The notes: generated from the sequence alone by a model not told the origin. DNA of 7,005 nucleotides from Desulfuromonadaceae bacterium UBA5613 (GCA_002424625.1 DIKR01000105.1:1-7005); one strand, 5' to 3'; shown: positions 1-6,062, counted from the first letter of the stretch. Made by a program: numbers and translations.

Positions 1-1031
1 TTGCGGATCCGCTCCGCCAGCTGCTCGAAGGGGGTGGTGATGGAGAATTCATAGTGGTCGGCCAAGGCTTCGAGGAGCTGCTGGTAGTAGAAGCCGGTAC
101 GCGTCTCCCAGGGGACGATCGCCCCGTCGCGCAGAGAGAGGCCGGGATTGGGGACGACCTGCTCGAGATCAAAGTACATGCGGGTGCCGAGGCCGGAGCA
201 ATCGGGGCAGGCGCCGTGCGGGTTGTTGAAGGAGAAGAGGCGAGGCGTTACCTCGGGGAGGGAGATGTTGCAGTCGACACAGGCATGCTGCTCGGAAAAG
301 AGGAAGGAGGCGCCGTCGATGATCTCGACCCGCACCAGCCCGCTGGCGAGACGCAGGGCGCTCTCCAGCGAATCGGCGAGGCGGCCGGCGATGTCGTCCT
401 TGATCACCAACCGATCGATCACCACTTCGATATCGTGATTCTTCTTCTTGTCGAGTTCCGGCGCTTCAGCGAGTTCGACCATGGCTCCGTCGATGCGGCC
501 GCGCACATAACCGTCAGCAAGGAGCTGCTTGATCTCCTTCTTGTATTCCCCCTTGCGGCCGCGCACCATCGGCGCCAGGACCATAATCCGGCTCTTCTCC
601 GGCAGCTCCATGACCCGGTCAACCATCTGCTGCACCGTCTGCGCCGCGATCTCCTTGTCGCACTGCGGACAGTGCACCCGTCCGGCACGGGCAAAGAGGA
701 GGCGCAAATAATCGTAAATCTCGGTGACGGTGCCGACTGTTGAACGCGGATTCTTGCTCGTCGTCTTCTGCTCGATGGAGATCGCCGGCGACAGCCCCTC
801 GATCGATTCGACATCGGGCTTCTCCATCTGCTCCAAAAACTGCCGGGCATAAGCGGAAAGGGATTCGACATAGCGCCGCTGCCCCTCGGCGTAGAGAGTA
901 TCGAAGGCGAGGGTCGACTTGCCGGAGCCGGAGACACCGGTGATGACGACGAATTTGTCGCGGGGGATAATGACGTCGATACATTTGAGGTTGTGCTCGC
1001 AGGCACCTTTAATAACGATCTGGTTTGACAT
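1..1031 (-). CDS. uvrA: UvrA, excinuclease ABC subunit A (N-terminal third, cut by window edge)
   Basis: UvrA is the cytoplasmic damage-recognition ATPase of nucleotide excision repair; it dimerises and loads UvrB on damaged DNA. The reading frame from the ATG at 1031 gives 343 codons with no stop and continues past position 1; the family is usually about 940 residues. Residues 1-41 read MSNQIVIKGACEHNLK..., with a Walker A motif GVSGSGKS at 32-39. The family-typical stretch LSAYARQFLEQMEKPDVES lies at 58-76, followed by LSPAISIEQKTTSKNPRS. A CPQC pair is at 121-124. A zinc-finger module has cysteines at 251, 254, 275 and 278, with the hallmark RLFSFNNPHGACPDC between them. The start agrees with where UvrA proteins normally begin, but the ribosome site is weak: only AAGG about 15 nt upstream. 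It is divergent from the pirin gene. Identity is certain. Confidence 0.97.
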   Translation of the reverse strand, partial: MSNQIVIKGACEHNLKCIDVIIPRDKFVVITGVSGSGKSTLAFDTLYAEGQRRYVESLSAYARQFLEQMEKPDVESIEGLSPAISIEQKTTSKNPRSTVGTVTEIYDYLRLLFARAGRVHCPQCDKEIAAQTVQQMVDRVMELPEKSRIMVLAPMVRGRKGEYKKEIKQLLADGYVRGRIDGAMVELAEAPELDKKKNHDIEVVIDRLVIKDDIAGRLADSLESALRLASGLVRVEIIDGASFLFSEQHACVDCNISLPEVTPRLFSFNNPHGACPDCSGLGTRMYFDLEQVVPNPGLSLRDGAIVPWETRTGFYYQQLLEALADHYEFSITTPFEQLAERIR

Positions 1032-1078
1032 CGACTTATTTTCAACCTTGGGAGAAGGGGATGGTGACAATGTCGACA

Positions 1079-1107
1079 AGTATAACCTCTTTTGTCGCTG
1101 ATGCCAA
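1079..1107 (-). promoter_or_regulatory. Sigma70-type promoter of uvrA
   Basis: On the minus strand, TTGGCA (1107-1102, five of six matches to TTGACA) is followed after exactly 17 bp by TATACT (1084-1079, five of six matches to TATAAT). Transcription would start near 1072, leaving a leader of about 40 nt before the uvrA ATG at 1031. The 8-bp palindrome TGTCGACA (1071-1078) lies right on the expected start site. I see no E. coli-type LexA box (CTGT-N8-ACAG). Confidence 0.65.
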
Positions 1108-1144
1108 ACGTCATGGGGTCAGAAACCGACGGTCATAAATTTCC

Positions 1145-1159
1145 TGTCAACTCTTGACA
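1145..1159. promoter_or_regulatory. Perfect inverted repeat TGTCAA-CTC-TTGACA, candidate operator
   Basis: The arms TGTCAA (1145-1150) and TTGACA (1154-1159) are perfect reverse complements around a 3-bp centre. The right arm is also the -35 hexamer of the pirin promoter, so a protein bound here would cover the promoter. Because the site is symmetric, it also offers a TTGACA on the minus strand, but no acceptable -10 follows in that direction. The binding protein is unknown. Confidence 0.45.
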
Positions 1160-1183
1160 AACCCGCAAGGAGATGGGCCTAAT
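1154..1183 (+). promoter_or_regulatory. Probable promoter of the pirin gene
   Basis: A perfect -35 box TTGACA (1154-1159) is followed after 18 bp by CCTAAT (1178-1183, four of six matches to TATAAT). The start site would fall near 1190, about 40 nt before the pirin ATG at 1232. The longer reading frame that opens at TTG 1154 begins inside this -35 box, which argues against that upstream start. Confidence 0.55.
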
Positions 1184-1231
1184 TTCCTTATCCACAGCAG
1201 CGAAATTCGATCGCAGCAAGGAGTAAATTCC

Positions 1232-2149
1232 ATGAGCGACCTCCTCAAAACTCCCCCCGACTGTGCCACTCTGGCGCACCCCTGCTCCGGCATCAGGGTC
1301 ATCGTCACGCCGCGGGAAAGTGATATCGGCGGCGGCTTCCTGGTCCGTCGCCTCCTCCCTGCCGCCGAGCTGCGTTCGCTCGGGCCCTTCATCTTCTTCG
1401 ACCACCTTGGCCCGGCGACTTTCGAACCCGGTAGCGGCATCGACGTCAGACCCCACCCGCACATCGGCCTGGCCACCGTCACCTACCTCTTCGACGGCGA
1501 GATCCTCCATCGTGACAATCTCGGCTGTGTGCAACCGATCGAGCCCGGCGCCATCAACTGGATGACCGCCGGTCGCGGCATTGCTCATTCCGAGCGCACC
1601 CCGCCGCATGTGCGCCGTCAGCGCCACACCTTGCATGCTCTGCAGTTGTGGGTGGCCCTCCCCGCGGCGGACGAGGAGACCGAGCCGGCCTTCTGCCATT
1701 ACGGAGCAGAAACGATCCCGCTCCTCACCAAGAAGGGCGTCAGCGTACGGGTGCTGATCGGCAGCGCCGCTGGCGCCACCTCGCCGGTGCAGACCTTTTC
1801 ACCGACCCTTTATCTGGAGGTGGTGCTGGAGGATGGTGCCACCTTCAAGCTGCCGGACGATGTCGAGGAGCGCGGCGTCTATGTCGTCTCCGGCGGCGTG
1901 CAGGTCGGAAAGACGGCGATCGCCACGCACTCTATGGCGGCTTTTGAAACGGGGATGGAGATCGAGCTGAAGGCGACGGAGGAATGTCGGCTGGTGGTGA
2001 TCGGCGGTCAGCCGCTTGGCAAGCGCACGGTTTGGTGGAATCTGGCCGCGACCCGGCGCGAGCTGATTGAGAAAGCCAAGACAGCATGGCAGGAGGGGCG
2101 CTTTGCGCCGATTCCCGGCGAGACCGAGTTTGCGCCGTTGCCGGAGTGA
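1232..2149 (+). CDS. Pirin family protein (metal-binding bicupin)
   Basis: This is a 305-residue pirin-like protein, close to the usual length of about 290 for two-domain pirins. The N-terminal cupin shows FIFFDHLGP at residues 53-61, PHPHIGLATVTY at 74-85 and GRGIAHSERTP at 114-124. The four metal ligands expected for pirins are all present (His75, His77, His119, Glu121). The second cupin (about 170-290) is more divergent and normally lacks a metal site. Bacterial pirins bind iron and have been assigned roles including quercetin dioxygenase and redox-linked regulator; which applies here cannot be told from sequence. No signal peptide is seen, so it is cytoplasmic. The start is ATG 1232 because AAGGAG (1218-1223) sits 8 nt upstream; the frame stays open upstream to a TTG at 1154, but that lies in the promoter. 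It converges on the Fic gene, with 24 bp between the stops. Confidence 0.93.
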   Translation: MSDLLKTPPDCATLAHPCSGIRVIVTPRESDIGGGFLVRRLLPAAELRSLGPFIFFDHLGPATFEPGSGIDVRPHPHIGLATVTYLFDGEILHRDNLGCVQPIEPGAINWMTAGRGIAHSERTPPHVRRQRHTLHALQLWVALPAADEETEPAFCHYGAETIPLLTKKGVSVRVLIGSAAGATSPVQTFSPTLYLEVVLEDGATFKLPDDVEERGVYVVSGGVQVGKTAIATHSMAAFETGMEIELKATEECRLVVIGGQPLGKRTVWWNLAATRRELIEKAKTAWQEGRFAPIPGETEFAPLPE

Positions 2150-2166
2150 GAGGGGATTTTGCGAGA

Positions 2167-2190
2167 AGGCCGGTTAATCCCGGCCGGCCT
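2167..2190. terminator. GC-rich hairpin between convergent genes, possible weak terminator
   Basis: AGGCCGG (2167-2173) can pair with CCGGCCT (2184-2190), or GGCCGG with CCGGCC at 2180-2185. The hairpin lies between the pirin stop and the Fic stop and covers the Fic stop codon. No T-run follows it on either strand, so it lacks the second half of a classic intrinsic terminator. Confidence 0.3.
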
Positions 2191-3388
2191 CAACCCCCTC
2201 AGGATAAAGACGAGGAAAATAATAGCCGACCAGCGTTGCGGGAAAGCTGAGCATGACCGGTCCCTTTTCCGAATCGGACACTAAATAGTTTTTTTCCATT
2301 AGAGTCCGGACGACCCGACGCGCGGAGCGTTCCGGCATGCCGATGATCTTCGGGATCTCACCCCGCGCTATTTCCCCGCGTAAAAATACGTCTCGCAATA
2401 GATGTCCGGCTTCCGGTTTCAGTTCCCCCAAAGACACCTGACGATCGACCACCGCCTGGATTCTTTTCTGCATTCCGTCCAGATCCAGCAGGGCCGTCAT
2501 AAAGTCAATCTGATCAATCGCCGTCTTCAGGAAAAATTTACAAAACTCCGCCAGCCCTGCCTGGGTCAAATTCCCCCGGCCATCGAGATCGCCGCGACGC
2601 GATTGGTCTGCTCCGGCCAGGGCCGCCCGATACTCTTCCCGATTCCGGGCAAAGCCCCGGGAAACAGTCCACAAGCCGTGCCCATCGATCTTGATCTTTT
2701 TCAGATAGGCATGCGTCATCAGACGTGTCACCCGCCCATTGCCATCGAGAAAAGGATGGATCCAGGCCAGACGATGATGCGCTGCCGCAGCTGCGATCAC
2801 TTGATTTAAACCTTTCAGTTGCTGCGGATCGTAGACTTCTTCGAATCTTTTCATAAAAGGGCCGAGAGATTCTGCCTTCGGCGGTAAATGCCTCCCGACC
2901 TCAACTTCACATTCCCTGATTTTCCCAGGAATCACCTGTGCTGTTCTTCCATCGGCATGCTGGACGAACAGATACTCCGCCGGCATCCGCTCATAAAATT
3001 CTTTATGGATCCAGCATAAAAAGTTCTGACTGGTAATGACGCTTTCCGGAAGCGTTTCGATCCGGGACTCGATCAGTTTCTGCACTTCGATATGGGCTTT
3101 GCTCTCCAACTGTCTGGCTCTTTTGGCCGGATCGGGGGAAAAGTCTTCGCGCAGAGCACGATCGATATCGATCGGATGGGTGTTATGCCCTTCGATTAAA
3201 TTGGAATAGTAGCTGTTCATTTTTCTGACTAATTCAACAATTCCCCGGCGGGTGACGGGATGCACCGCGCCCTGAATGGCGGCAGATTTACGAATCACTG
3301 CAATCGCCAGATAGTCCAACTCGCCTGACGGGTCAGTCGGCAGCATCGGTTCCATTTCCGAAATTTTTGTATAAAAGCCACCTACCAT
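2174..3388 (-). CDS. Fic family protein, class II (protein AMP-transferase) with C-terminal winged helix
   Basis: Fic enzymes transfer AMP, or sometimes another nucleotide-derived group, from a nucleotide to a Ser, Thr or Tyr hydroxyl of a target protein. With start at 3388 the protein has 404 residues. The full core motif HPFLDGNGRVTR is at 211-222, with catalytic His211 and the Asp, Asn and Arg residues intact, so the enzyme should be active. The autoinhibitory motif SNLIEG at 62-67 fits [S/T]xxxE[G/N] and, lying before the Fic core, makes it class II; no separate FicA-type antitoxin is needed. About residues 335-385 form a helix-turn-helix/winged-helix region (EIARGEIPKIIGMPERSARR), common in this subgroup and suggestive of DNA binding or autoregulation. 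ATG 3388 was chosen because GGTGATC, a perfect match to the 16S tail complement, lies 3 nt upstream; a TTG at 3445 would add 19 residues without a ribosome site. The target is unknown. Confidence 0.92.
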   Translation of the reverse strand: MVGGFYTKISEMEPMLPTDPSGELDYLAIAVIRKSAAIQGAVHPVTRRGIVELVRKMNSYYSNLIEGHNTHPIDIDRALREDFSPDPAKRARQLESKAHIEVQKLIESRIETLPESVITSQNFLCWIHKEFYERMPAEYLFVQHADGRTAQVIPGKIRECEVEVGRHLPPKAESLGPFMKRFEEVYDPQQLKGLNQVIAAAAAHHRLAWIHPFLDGNGRVTRLMTHAYLKKIKIDGHGLWTVSRGFARNREEYRAALAGADQSRRGDLDGRGNLTQAGLAEFCKFFLKTAIDQIDFMTALLDLDGMQKRIQAVVDRQVSLGELKPEAGHLLRDVFLRGEIARGEIPKIIGMPERSARRVVRTLMEKNYLVSDSEKGPVMLSFPATLVGYYFPRLYPEGVEAGRD

Positions 3389-3404
3389 GTTGATCACCCC
3401 GTCA

Positions 3405-3425
3405 TTGGCTGATATTTTGGCCGAT
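3405..3425. repeat. Paired 9-mer TTGGCTGAT/TTGGCCGAT, 12-bp period (Fic-proximal pair)
   Basis: TTGGCTGAT (3405-3413) and TTGGCCGAT (3417-3425) lie in direct orientation, separated by ATT. The pair ends 17 bp from the Fic start codon and abuts its ribosome site, so a bound protein could block transcription or translation start. It is one of three pairs with the same 12-bp period in this intergenic region. Confidence 0.6.
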
Positions 3426-3484
3426 CTTGAAGCTCGCGACGCCAATGCGTTTCTGTGCCGATTTCTCGCGAATAATTGTCATCA

Positions 3485-3503
3485 TTGGCCGGTTTGTTGG
3501 CCG
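3485..3503. repeat. Paired TTGGCCG, 12-bp period (middle pair)
   Basis: TTGGCCG occurs at 3485-3491 and again at 3497-3503 in direct orientation, the same 12-bp offset as the other pairs. The last two bases of each 9-mer diverge (GT and CC instead of AT). Confidence 0.55.
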
Positions 3504-3571
3504 CCTATGAAAAATAAAAATGAATGTTAAACGGGTTACTACCATCTATTATCAGAAATATATCTAGTTTT

Positions 3572-3580
3572 TTGGCCGAT
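3572..3580. repeat. Single TTGGCCGAT copy
   Basis: This is an exact 9-mer copy in the same orientation as the pairs. Neither the position 12 bp before it nor the one 12 bp after it resembles the 9-mer, so it stands alone. Confidence 0.5.
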
Positions 3581-3650
3581 ATTATTAATGGTATTTTTGT
3601 ACCGCATTTAGCCAAAGGAATAAACAACTTTTTTCACTTTTTCAATTTTA

Positions 3651-3671
3651 TTGGCCGATGTTTTGGCCGAT
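3651..3671. repeat. Paired TTGGCCGAT, 12-bp period (hipA-proximal pair, both copies perfect)
   Basis: Two identical TTGGCCGAT copies (3651-3659 and 3663-3671) are separated by GTT. The pair lies about 40 bp beyond the hipA stop codon, at the far end of the Fic upstream region. Being the only pair with two exact copies, it defines the consensus. Confidence 0.6.
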
Positions 3672-3711
3672 CCTGCGCGTGCCTTTCAAGCGGGGGGTGG
3701 AGATCATAACC

Positions 3712-5016
3712 TCAGACACGCTCCCTGGCTCTTTTCATCCCTGCGAAAATCGATGCGGCAATATCTTCAGGGAACCCAGCGGGCAAGGCGTTGCTGACTT
3801 TGTCAACGACCTGATCCATCTCACCCAAAATTCTTTCGATCACATGAACCATTTCATCTTCCGGAAAGTTGCACAGTTTGGCCGTCGATAGCCAGTGGCG
3901 GTGAAACATGTGCTCCCACAGGTAGTGGCGCCGCTTGCCCTTGAGGGGCATCGCCATCGACATGGTTTTTCTCTCAATTTGTCCCTTGGCTACCAGAGGG
4001 TAGGCGGAGATCACGTCATACGCTGGTGTCAGTTGAAAGGCACCCCCTGGGCGCAAAGATATGCTGAAGTTCTTGGCATGTCCATCAATCGCCCCCATGA
4101 CCCAGAACAGAAAAACCTGGGTCATGAAGGTTCGGCGATCTTCAAGGCTGGAAATCGATCCCAGCAACAATTTCATGATCTGCTCAACGCCCGCACCACC
4201 GTCAGACTCATATTTCAATGCCGGGGGGATACCCAAAGCTTGGCACATGTCCTCTTGCGGGAGCCGGATCAACCAGGTCTTGTCCATAGACCAGCGTCGA
4301 TCGAAGCGCTCAACAACTAAAACCTTGATCCCGTCGAAGGTCAGCATTTCCGCAGGTGCAACGGCAAGGCCATAGGCTTTGAGGATGGCATGGCATAACC
4401 ACTCATTCTCAACGCTGTCGCTCAGATCGACGTTGCTGTGTTCAATCCGCCCAATCGGGAGTTTAAAGATGTGACTCGTTGGGGTTGTTCCCAAGGGCAG
4501 AAGCCATTCATTGTTGAGTCTCAGGAAGGCGGTTTTTTCTTGTGCTCCGGCCACAGAAATCCGAAAATCCTTATCCTCGCGCATGCCCAAGGGCATGGTT
4601 CTGTAGTTTTTGAGCGTGTTGGCAATGGCCTCATCGCTCAACGGTTCTGATTCGATTTTTTGTACATCTACAGGAATGTCTTCAGGAAACAACTGTATGG
4701 CACCGACACAGTCCCTACCCACATGCCACAACAAATCAAATCCTCGGTTGGATCTGGCGCCAAACCTTTTCTGAATACGATTTCTGATGGGCTGGCTGTC
4801 GGGGAGAAGGTTGTCAAAATAGTTCTCAACAACATCCCCGGAATAGCTTTGTGCCGCCATTGGCATTGAAAGTGACAAGGGGCGGCCGGCTTTGCTTCTT
4901 AGCCAGCCCGCTTCATAGCGGAATTCAAGCTTCCCACTGGGGGCGCGGGAGAGAAGGCCAACCTTTTCGCCATTCATAAAGACAAAAAGTTCTACACCCT
5001 GATTTTTCCTGCCCAT
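3712..5016 (-). CDS. hipA: HipA family serine/threonine kinase toxin
   Basis: HipA toxins are Ser/Thr kinases; E. coli HipA phosphorylates glutamyl-tRNA synthetase and so triggers the stringent response and persistence. This protein has 434 residues against 440 in E. coli, with nearly matching motif positions. It begins with the N-terminal subdomain (about 8-110). The glycine-rich loop RISVAGAQEKTAFL is at 152-165, with Ser154 matching the regulatory autophosphorylated Ser150 of E. coli. FKLP at 184-187 carries the ATP-binding Lys185, and ERFDR is at 236-240. The catalytic loop GAIDGHAKNFS at 308-318 has Asp311, and PAYDVISAYP at 331-340 has the metal-binding Asp334. All key residues are present, so the kinase should be active. 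The ATG follows the hipB stop with no gap (TAAATG); an AAGGAG inside the hipB end lies 11 nt upstream, implying coupled translation. Confidence 0.95.
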   Translation of the reverse strand: MGRKNQGVELFVFMNGEKVGLLSRAPSGKLEFRYEAGWLRSKAGRPLSLSMPMAAQSYSGDVVENYFDNLLPDSQPIRNRIQKRFGARSNRGFDLLWHVGRDCVGAIQLFPEDIPVDVQKIESEPLSDEAIANTLKNYRTMPLGMREDKDFRISVAGAQEKTAFLRLNNEWLLPLGTTPTSHIFKLPIGRIEHSNVDLSDSVENEWLCHAILKAYGLAVAPAEMLTFDGIKVLVVERFDRRWSMDKTWLIRLPQEDMCQALGIPPALKYESDGGAGVEQIMKLLLGSISSLEDRRTFMTQVFLFWVMGAIDGHAKNFSISLRPGGAFQLTPAYDVISAYPLVAKGQIERKTMSMAMPLKGKRRHYLWEHMFHRHWLSTAKLCNFPEDEMVHVIERILGEMDQVVDKVSNALPAGFPEDIAASIFAGMKRARERV

Positions 5017-5265
5017 TTACCAGTTATCTCCTTCGTCAAGCCGGGAGGATGTGTCGCGAGGTTCCACGACCATCTCCATCTCGAGCGCCGCCAATAATCG
5101 GAATAAGGTGTCAATGCGCACATTTGACTCACCGGTTTCTATGCGGGAGATCATAGCCTGGGTAATCCCGACAAGTTTTCCTGCCTGGTGTTGATTCAGG
5201 CCTTTCTGGTTTCTGGTTGATTTGAGGATTTGTCCCAGAACTTTGGGGGAGGTAACTTTTTGCAT
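5017..5265 (-). CDS. hipB: HipB-type XRE/Cro-like antitoxin and autorepressor
   Basis: This 82-residue protein is almost entirely an XRE-type helix-turn-helix domain (about 8-66), with the core GLNQHQAGKLVGITQAMISR at 22-41 and IETGES following. HipB proteins bind HipA and repress their own operon as dimers. A short strand-like segment EMEMVVEP (62-69) resembles the HipB dimerisation strand. The acidic tail ends in a terminal Trp82; E. coli HipB also ends in a tryptophan (Trp88) in a flexible tail known to contact HipA and needed for Lon degradation. The start ATG 5265 has a strong GGAGG (5277-5273) 7 nt upstream. It is first in the operon and directly abuts hipA. Operator-like dyads lie upstream at 5297-5394. 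Confidence 0.93.
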   Translation of the reverse strand: MQKVTSPKVLGQILKSTRNQKGLNQHQAGKLVGITQAMISRIETGESNVRIDTLFRLLAALEMEMVVEPRDTSSRLDEGDNW

Positions 5266-5296
5266 GCTGGATCCTCCGTGTTCTCACCGGATAGAC

Positions 5297-5314
5297 TATA
5301 TCTAATTAAGCATG
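5297..5314. promoter_or_regulatory. Operator-like unit A (degenerate)
   Basis: The left arm TATATCT (5297-5303) is exact, but the right arm AAGCATG (5308-5314) matches AGATATA at only three of seven positions. Its start lies exactly 27 bp from the start of the next unit. It overlaps the -10 candidate TATAGT. Confidence 0.4.
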
Positions 5315-5323
5315 AAGGAAAAA

Positions 5324-5341
5324 TATATCTAAAAAGATATA
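5324..5341. promoter_or_regulatory. Operator-like unit B, perfect dyad TATATCT-AAAA-AGATATA
   Basis: This is an 18-bp element with two perfectly complementary 7-bp arms around a 4-bp centre. It is the best copy in the array and lies within the hipBA promoter region, making it the prime candidate for HipB binding. The E. coli HipB operator is TATCC-N8-GGATA, with the same overall span of 18 bp but different arm ends. Confidence 0.65.
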
Positions 5342-5350
5342 AAATCAATA

Positions 5351-5368
5351 TATATCTAAAGAGGCATA
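5351..5368. promoter_or_regulatory. Operator-like unit C, TATATCT-N4-AGGCATA
   Basis: The left arm is exact and the right arm matches AGATATA at five of seven positions. It starts 27 bp from unit B. Confidence 0.5.
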
Positions 5369-5376
5369 AAAAAATT

Positions 5377-5394
5377 TATATTCGAAAAGATATA
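5377..5394. promoter_or_regulatory. Operator-like unit D, TATATTC-N4-AGATATA
   Basis: The right arm is exact and the left arm matches TATATCT at five of seven positions. It starts 26 bp from unit C. A further weak left-arm-like TATACGC at 5403-5409 continues the 26-bp spacing but has no right arm. Confidence 0.5.
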
Positions 5395-5444
5395 AATACG
5401 TTTATACGCCTGAATTCAGTGCTAATCCCGGAATCTGCTCCAAT

Positions 5445-5482
5445 AAATAAAGAAGGCGACCATGCGGCCGCCTTCTTTATTT
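5445..5482. terminator. Strong intrinsic terminator of the hemerythrin operon (bidirectional shape)
   Basis: A 14-bp perfect stem pairs 5445-5458 (AAATAAAGAAGGCG) with 5469-5482 (CGCCTTCTTTATTT). It extends past one A-C mismatch by two more GC pairs to the loop ATGC. In minus-strand transcripts the GC-rich core is followed by a T-rich tail (TTCTTTATTTATT). It begins 24 bp beyond the hemerythrin stop and insulates the hipBA promoter from that operon. Confidence 0.9.
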
Positions 5483-5506
5483 CGATATCGCGTTCGTTCG
5501 GCATCT

Positions 5507-6061
5507 TCACGCTGCCGCCTGGCGCTCGTACTCCTCGACCAACTCCTGATAGCGCCGCTCCAGCTGCGGCGTCTTCGCTTCGGCGGCGGCGTAGGCTGCC
5601 AGCATCCGCTCGCGCACCGCTTCGGGCAAGATCCGCTCGGCCAAGGGATAAAGGACGTTGTCCTCCTTGTCGATATGACCGCGCAGCAGGGCCGCATAGC
5701 CCTTGGCGTGCTCGGCGATGATCGCCCCCTGTCCCGGCTCGCCGTCCAGGGCCTTCTGCGCCGCTTCTTCCATGGCGCGCACGTGGGCGCGGCCCTGGTC
5801 GTGCTCGATGTGCATCGCCTCGATCGGCGACTGCTTCTCGGGCATGCCGTTGGCGATCAGCTCGACAAAGAGGACATCCTCTTCCTTGGCGTGGTGAAAA
5901 CGATCAGCATAGTTGCGGATGAAATCGACGGCGTCGAGATAGAACTGCCAGTTGCGGAACTTCCCCTGTTCGAGCCGGGCGGTGTTCTGCTCGACCAGCG
6001 TGATCATGCGCAGAATCAGCTGGTGCTCGTCAACCATCACCTTGGTTACGTTTGTCTTCAT
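5507..6061 (-). CDS. Hemerythrin HHE domain protein
   Basis: This is a 184-residue all-helical protein with the hemerythrin-like di-iron ligand pattern. Visible candidate ligands are His13 (DEHQLI), His56/His57 with Glu60/Glu61 (FHHAKEED), His84/His87 (MHIEHDQGR), and His129 with Glu133 (GHIDKEDNVLYPLAER). Such proteins bind O2 or NO or, in the RIC/YtfE/ScdA family, help repair damaged Fe-S clusters; there the domain is fused to a small cysteine domain, which here may be the separate gene at 6546-6767. The frame is open up to a GTG at 6079, but ATG 6061 is chosen because GAAAGGAG sits 8 nt upstream. Only one base separates it from the previous gene's stop, so translation is probably coupled. 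It is the last gene of the operon. The C-terminal 40 residues are charged and helical, possibly a coiled coil. Confidence 0.9.
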   Translation of the reverse strand: MKTNVTKVMVDEHQLILRMITLVEQNTARLEQGKFRNWQFYLDAVDFIRNYADRFHHAKEEDVLFVELIANGMPEKQSPIEAMHIEHDQGRAHVRAMEEAAQKALDGEPGQGAIIAEHAKGYAALLRGHIDKEDNVLYPLAERILPEAVRERMLAAYAAAEAKTPQLERRYQELVEEYERQAAA

Positions 6062-6062
6062 C

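Larger units (their letters stand above)
3389..3711. other. 323-bp AT-rich intergenic region upstream of the Fic gene
   Basis: No credible gene is seen here. It holds seven TTGGCCG-type 9-mers, listed separately, and two TCGCGA palindromes (3434-3439 and 3466-3471) 32 bp apart, about three helical turns. It also has a ribosome site GGGGTGATC just before the Fic start. No convincing promoter pair was found for the Fic gene. The best -10-like box is GATAAT on the minus strand (3553-3548), without a good -35. No intrinsic terminator follows hipA, so read-through from hipBA into the Fic gene is possible. Confidence 0.5.
5295..5348 (-). promoter_or_regulatory. hipBA promoter region (two overlapping candidates)
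   Basis: On the minus strand, candidate one is TTGATT (5348-5343), 17 bp, then TATTTT (5325-5320); its spacer contains the whole perfect dyad at 5324-5341 except the end bases. Candidate two is a better -10, TATAGT (5300-5295, five of six), but with a poor -35 (TTTTTC). In either case the dyads overlap the promoter, the layout expected for repression by HipB. The region is too AT-rich to choose between them by eye. Confidence 0.45.

Noticed and set aside
54..743. 229-codon plus-strand frame at the left edge
   Set aside because: It is antisense to uvrA, whose minus-strand frame carries the full set of UvrA motifs; the overlap is a shadow of GC-rich coding sequence.
1032..1144. LexA (SOS) box in front of uvrA
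   Set aside because: No CTGT-N8-ACAG or comparable long dyad was found; only TGTCGACA at 1071-1078, which is too short to assign.
1154..1231. Upstream extension of the pirin reading frame from TTG 1154
   Set aside because: The start lies in the promoter -35 box, has no ribosome site, and the 26 extra residues do not look pirin-like; AAGGAG points to ATG 1232.
3559..3565. TATATCT half-site upstream of the Fic gene, same as the hipB dyad arm
   Set aside because: No matching right arm; a 7-mer of this composition is expected by chance in such AT-rich DNA.
3524..3709. 61-codon plus-strand hydrophobic reading frame in the hipA-Fic gap
   Set aside because: No ribosome site, AT-driven composition, and it is largely made of the TTGGCCG repeats; it looks like chance.
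5297..5409. CRISPR array
   Set aside because: The 27-bp period units have no spacer-repeat structure of CRISPR size; similarity is in short dyads within the promoter region, and no cas gene is present.
5230..5721. 163-codon plus-strand frame crossing hipB, the dyad array and the hemerythrin gene
   Set aside because: Antisense to two well-supported genes, low-complexity Lys/Arg-rich translation, and it runs through the terminator.
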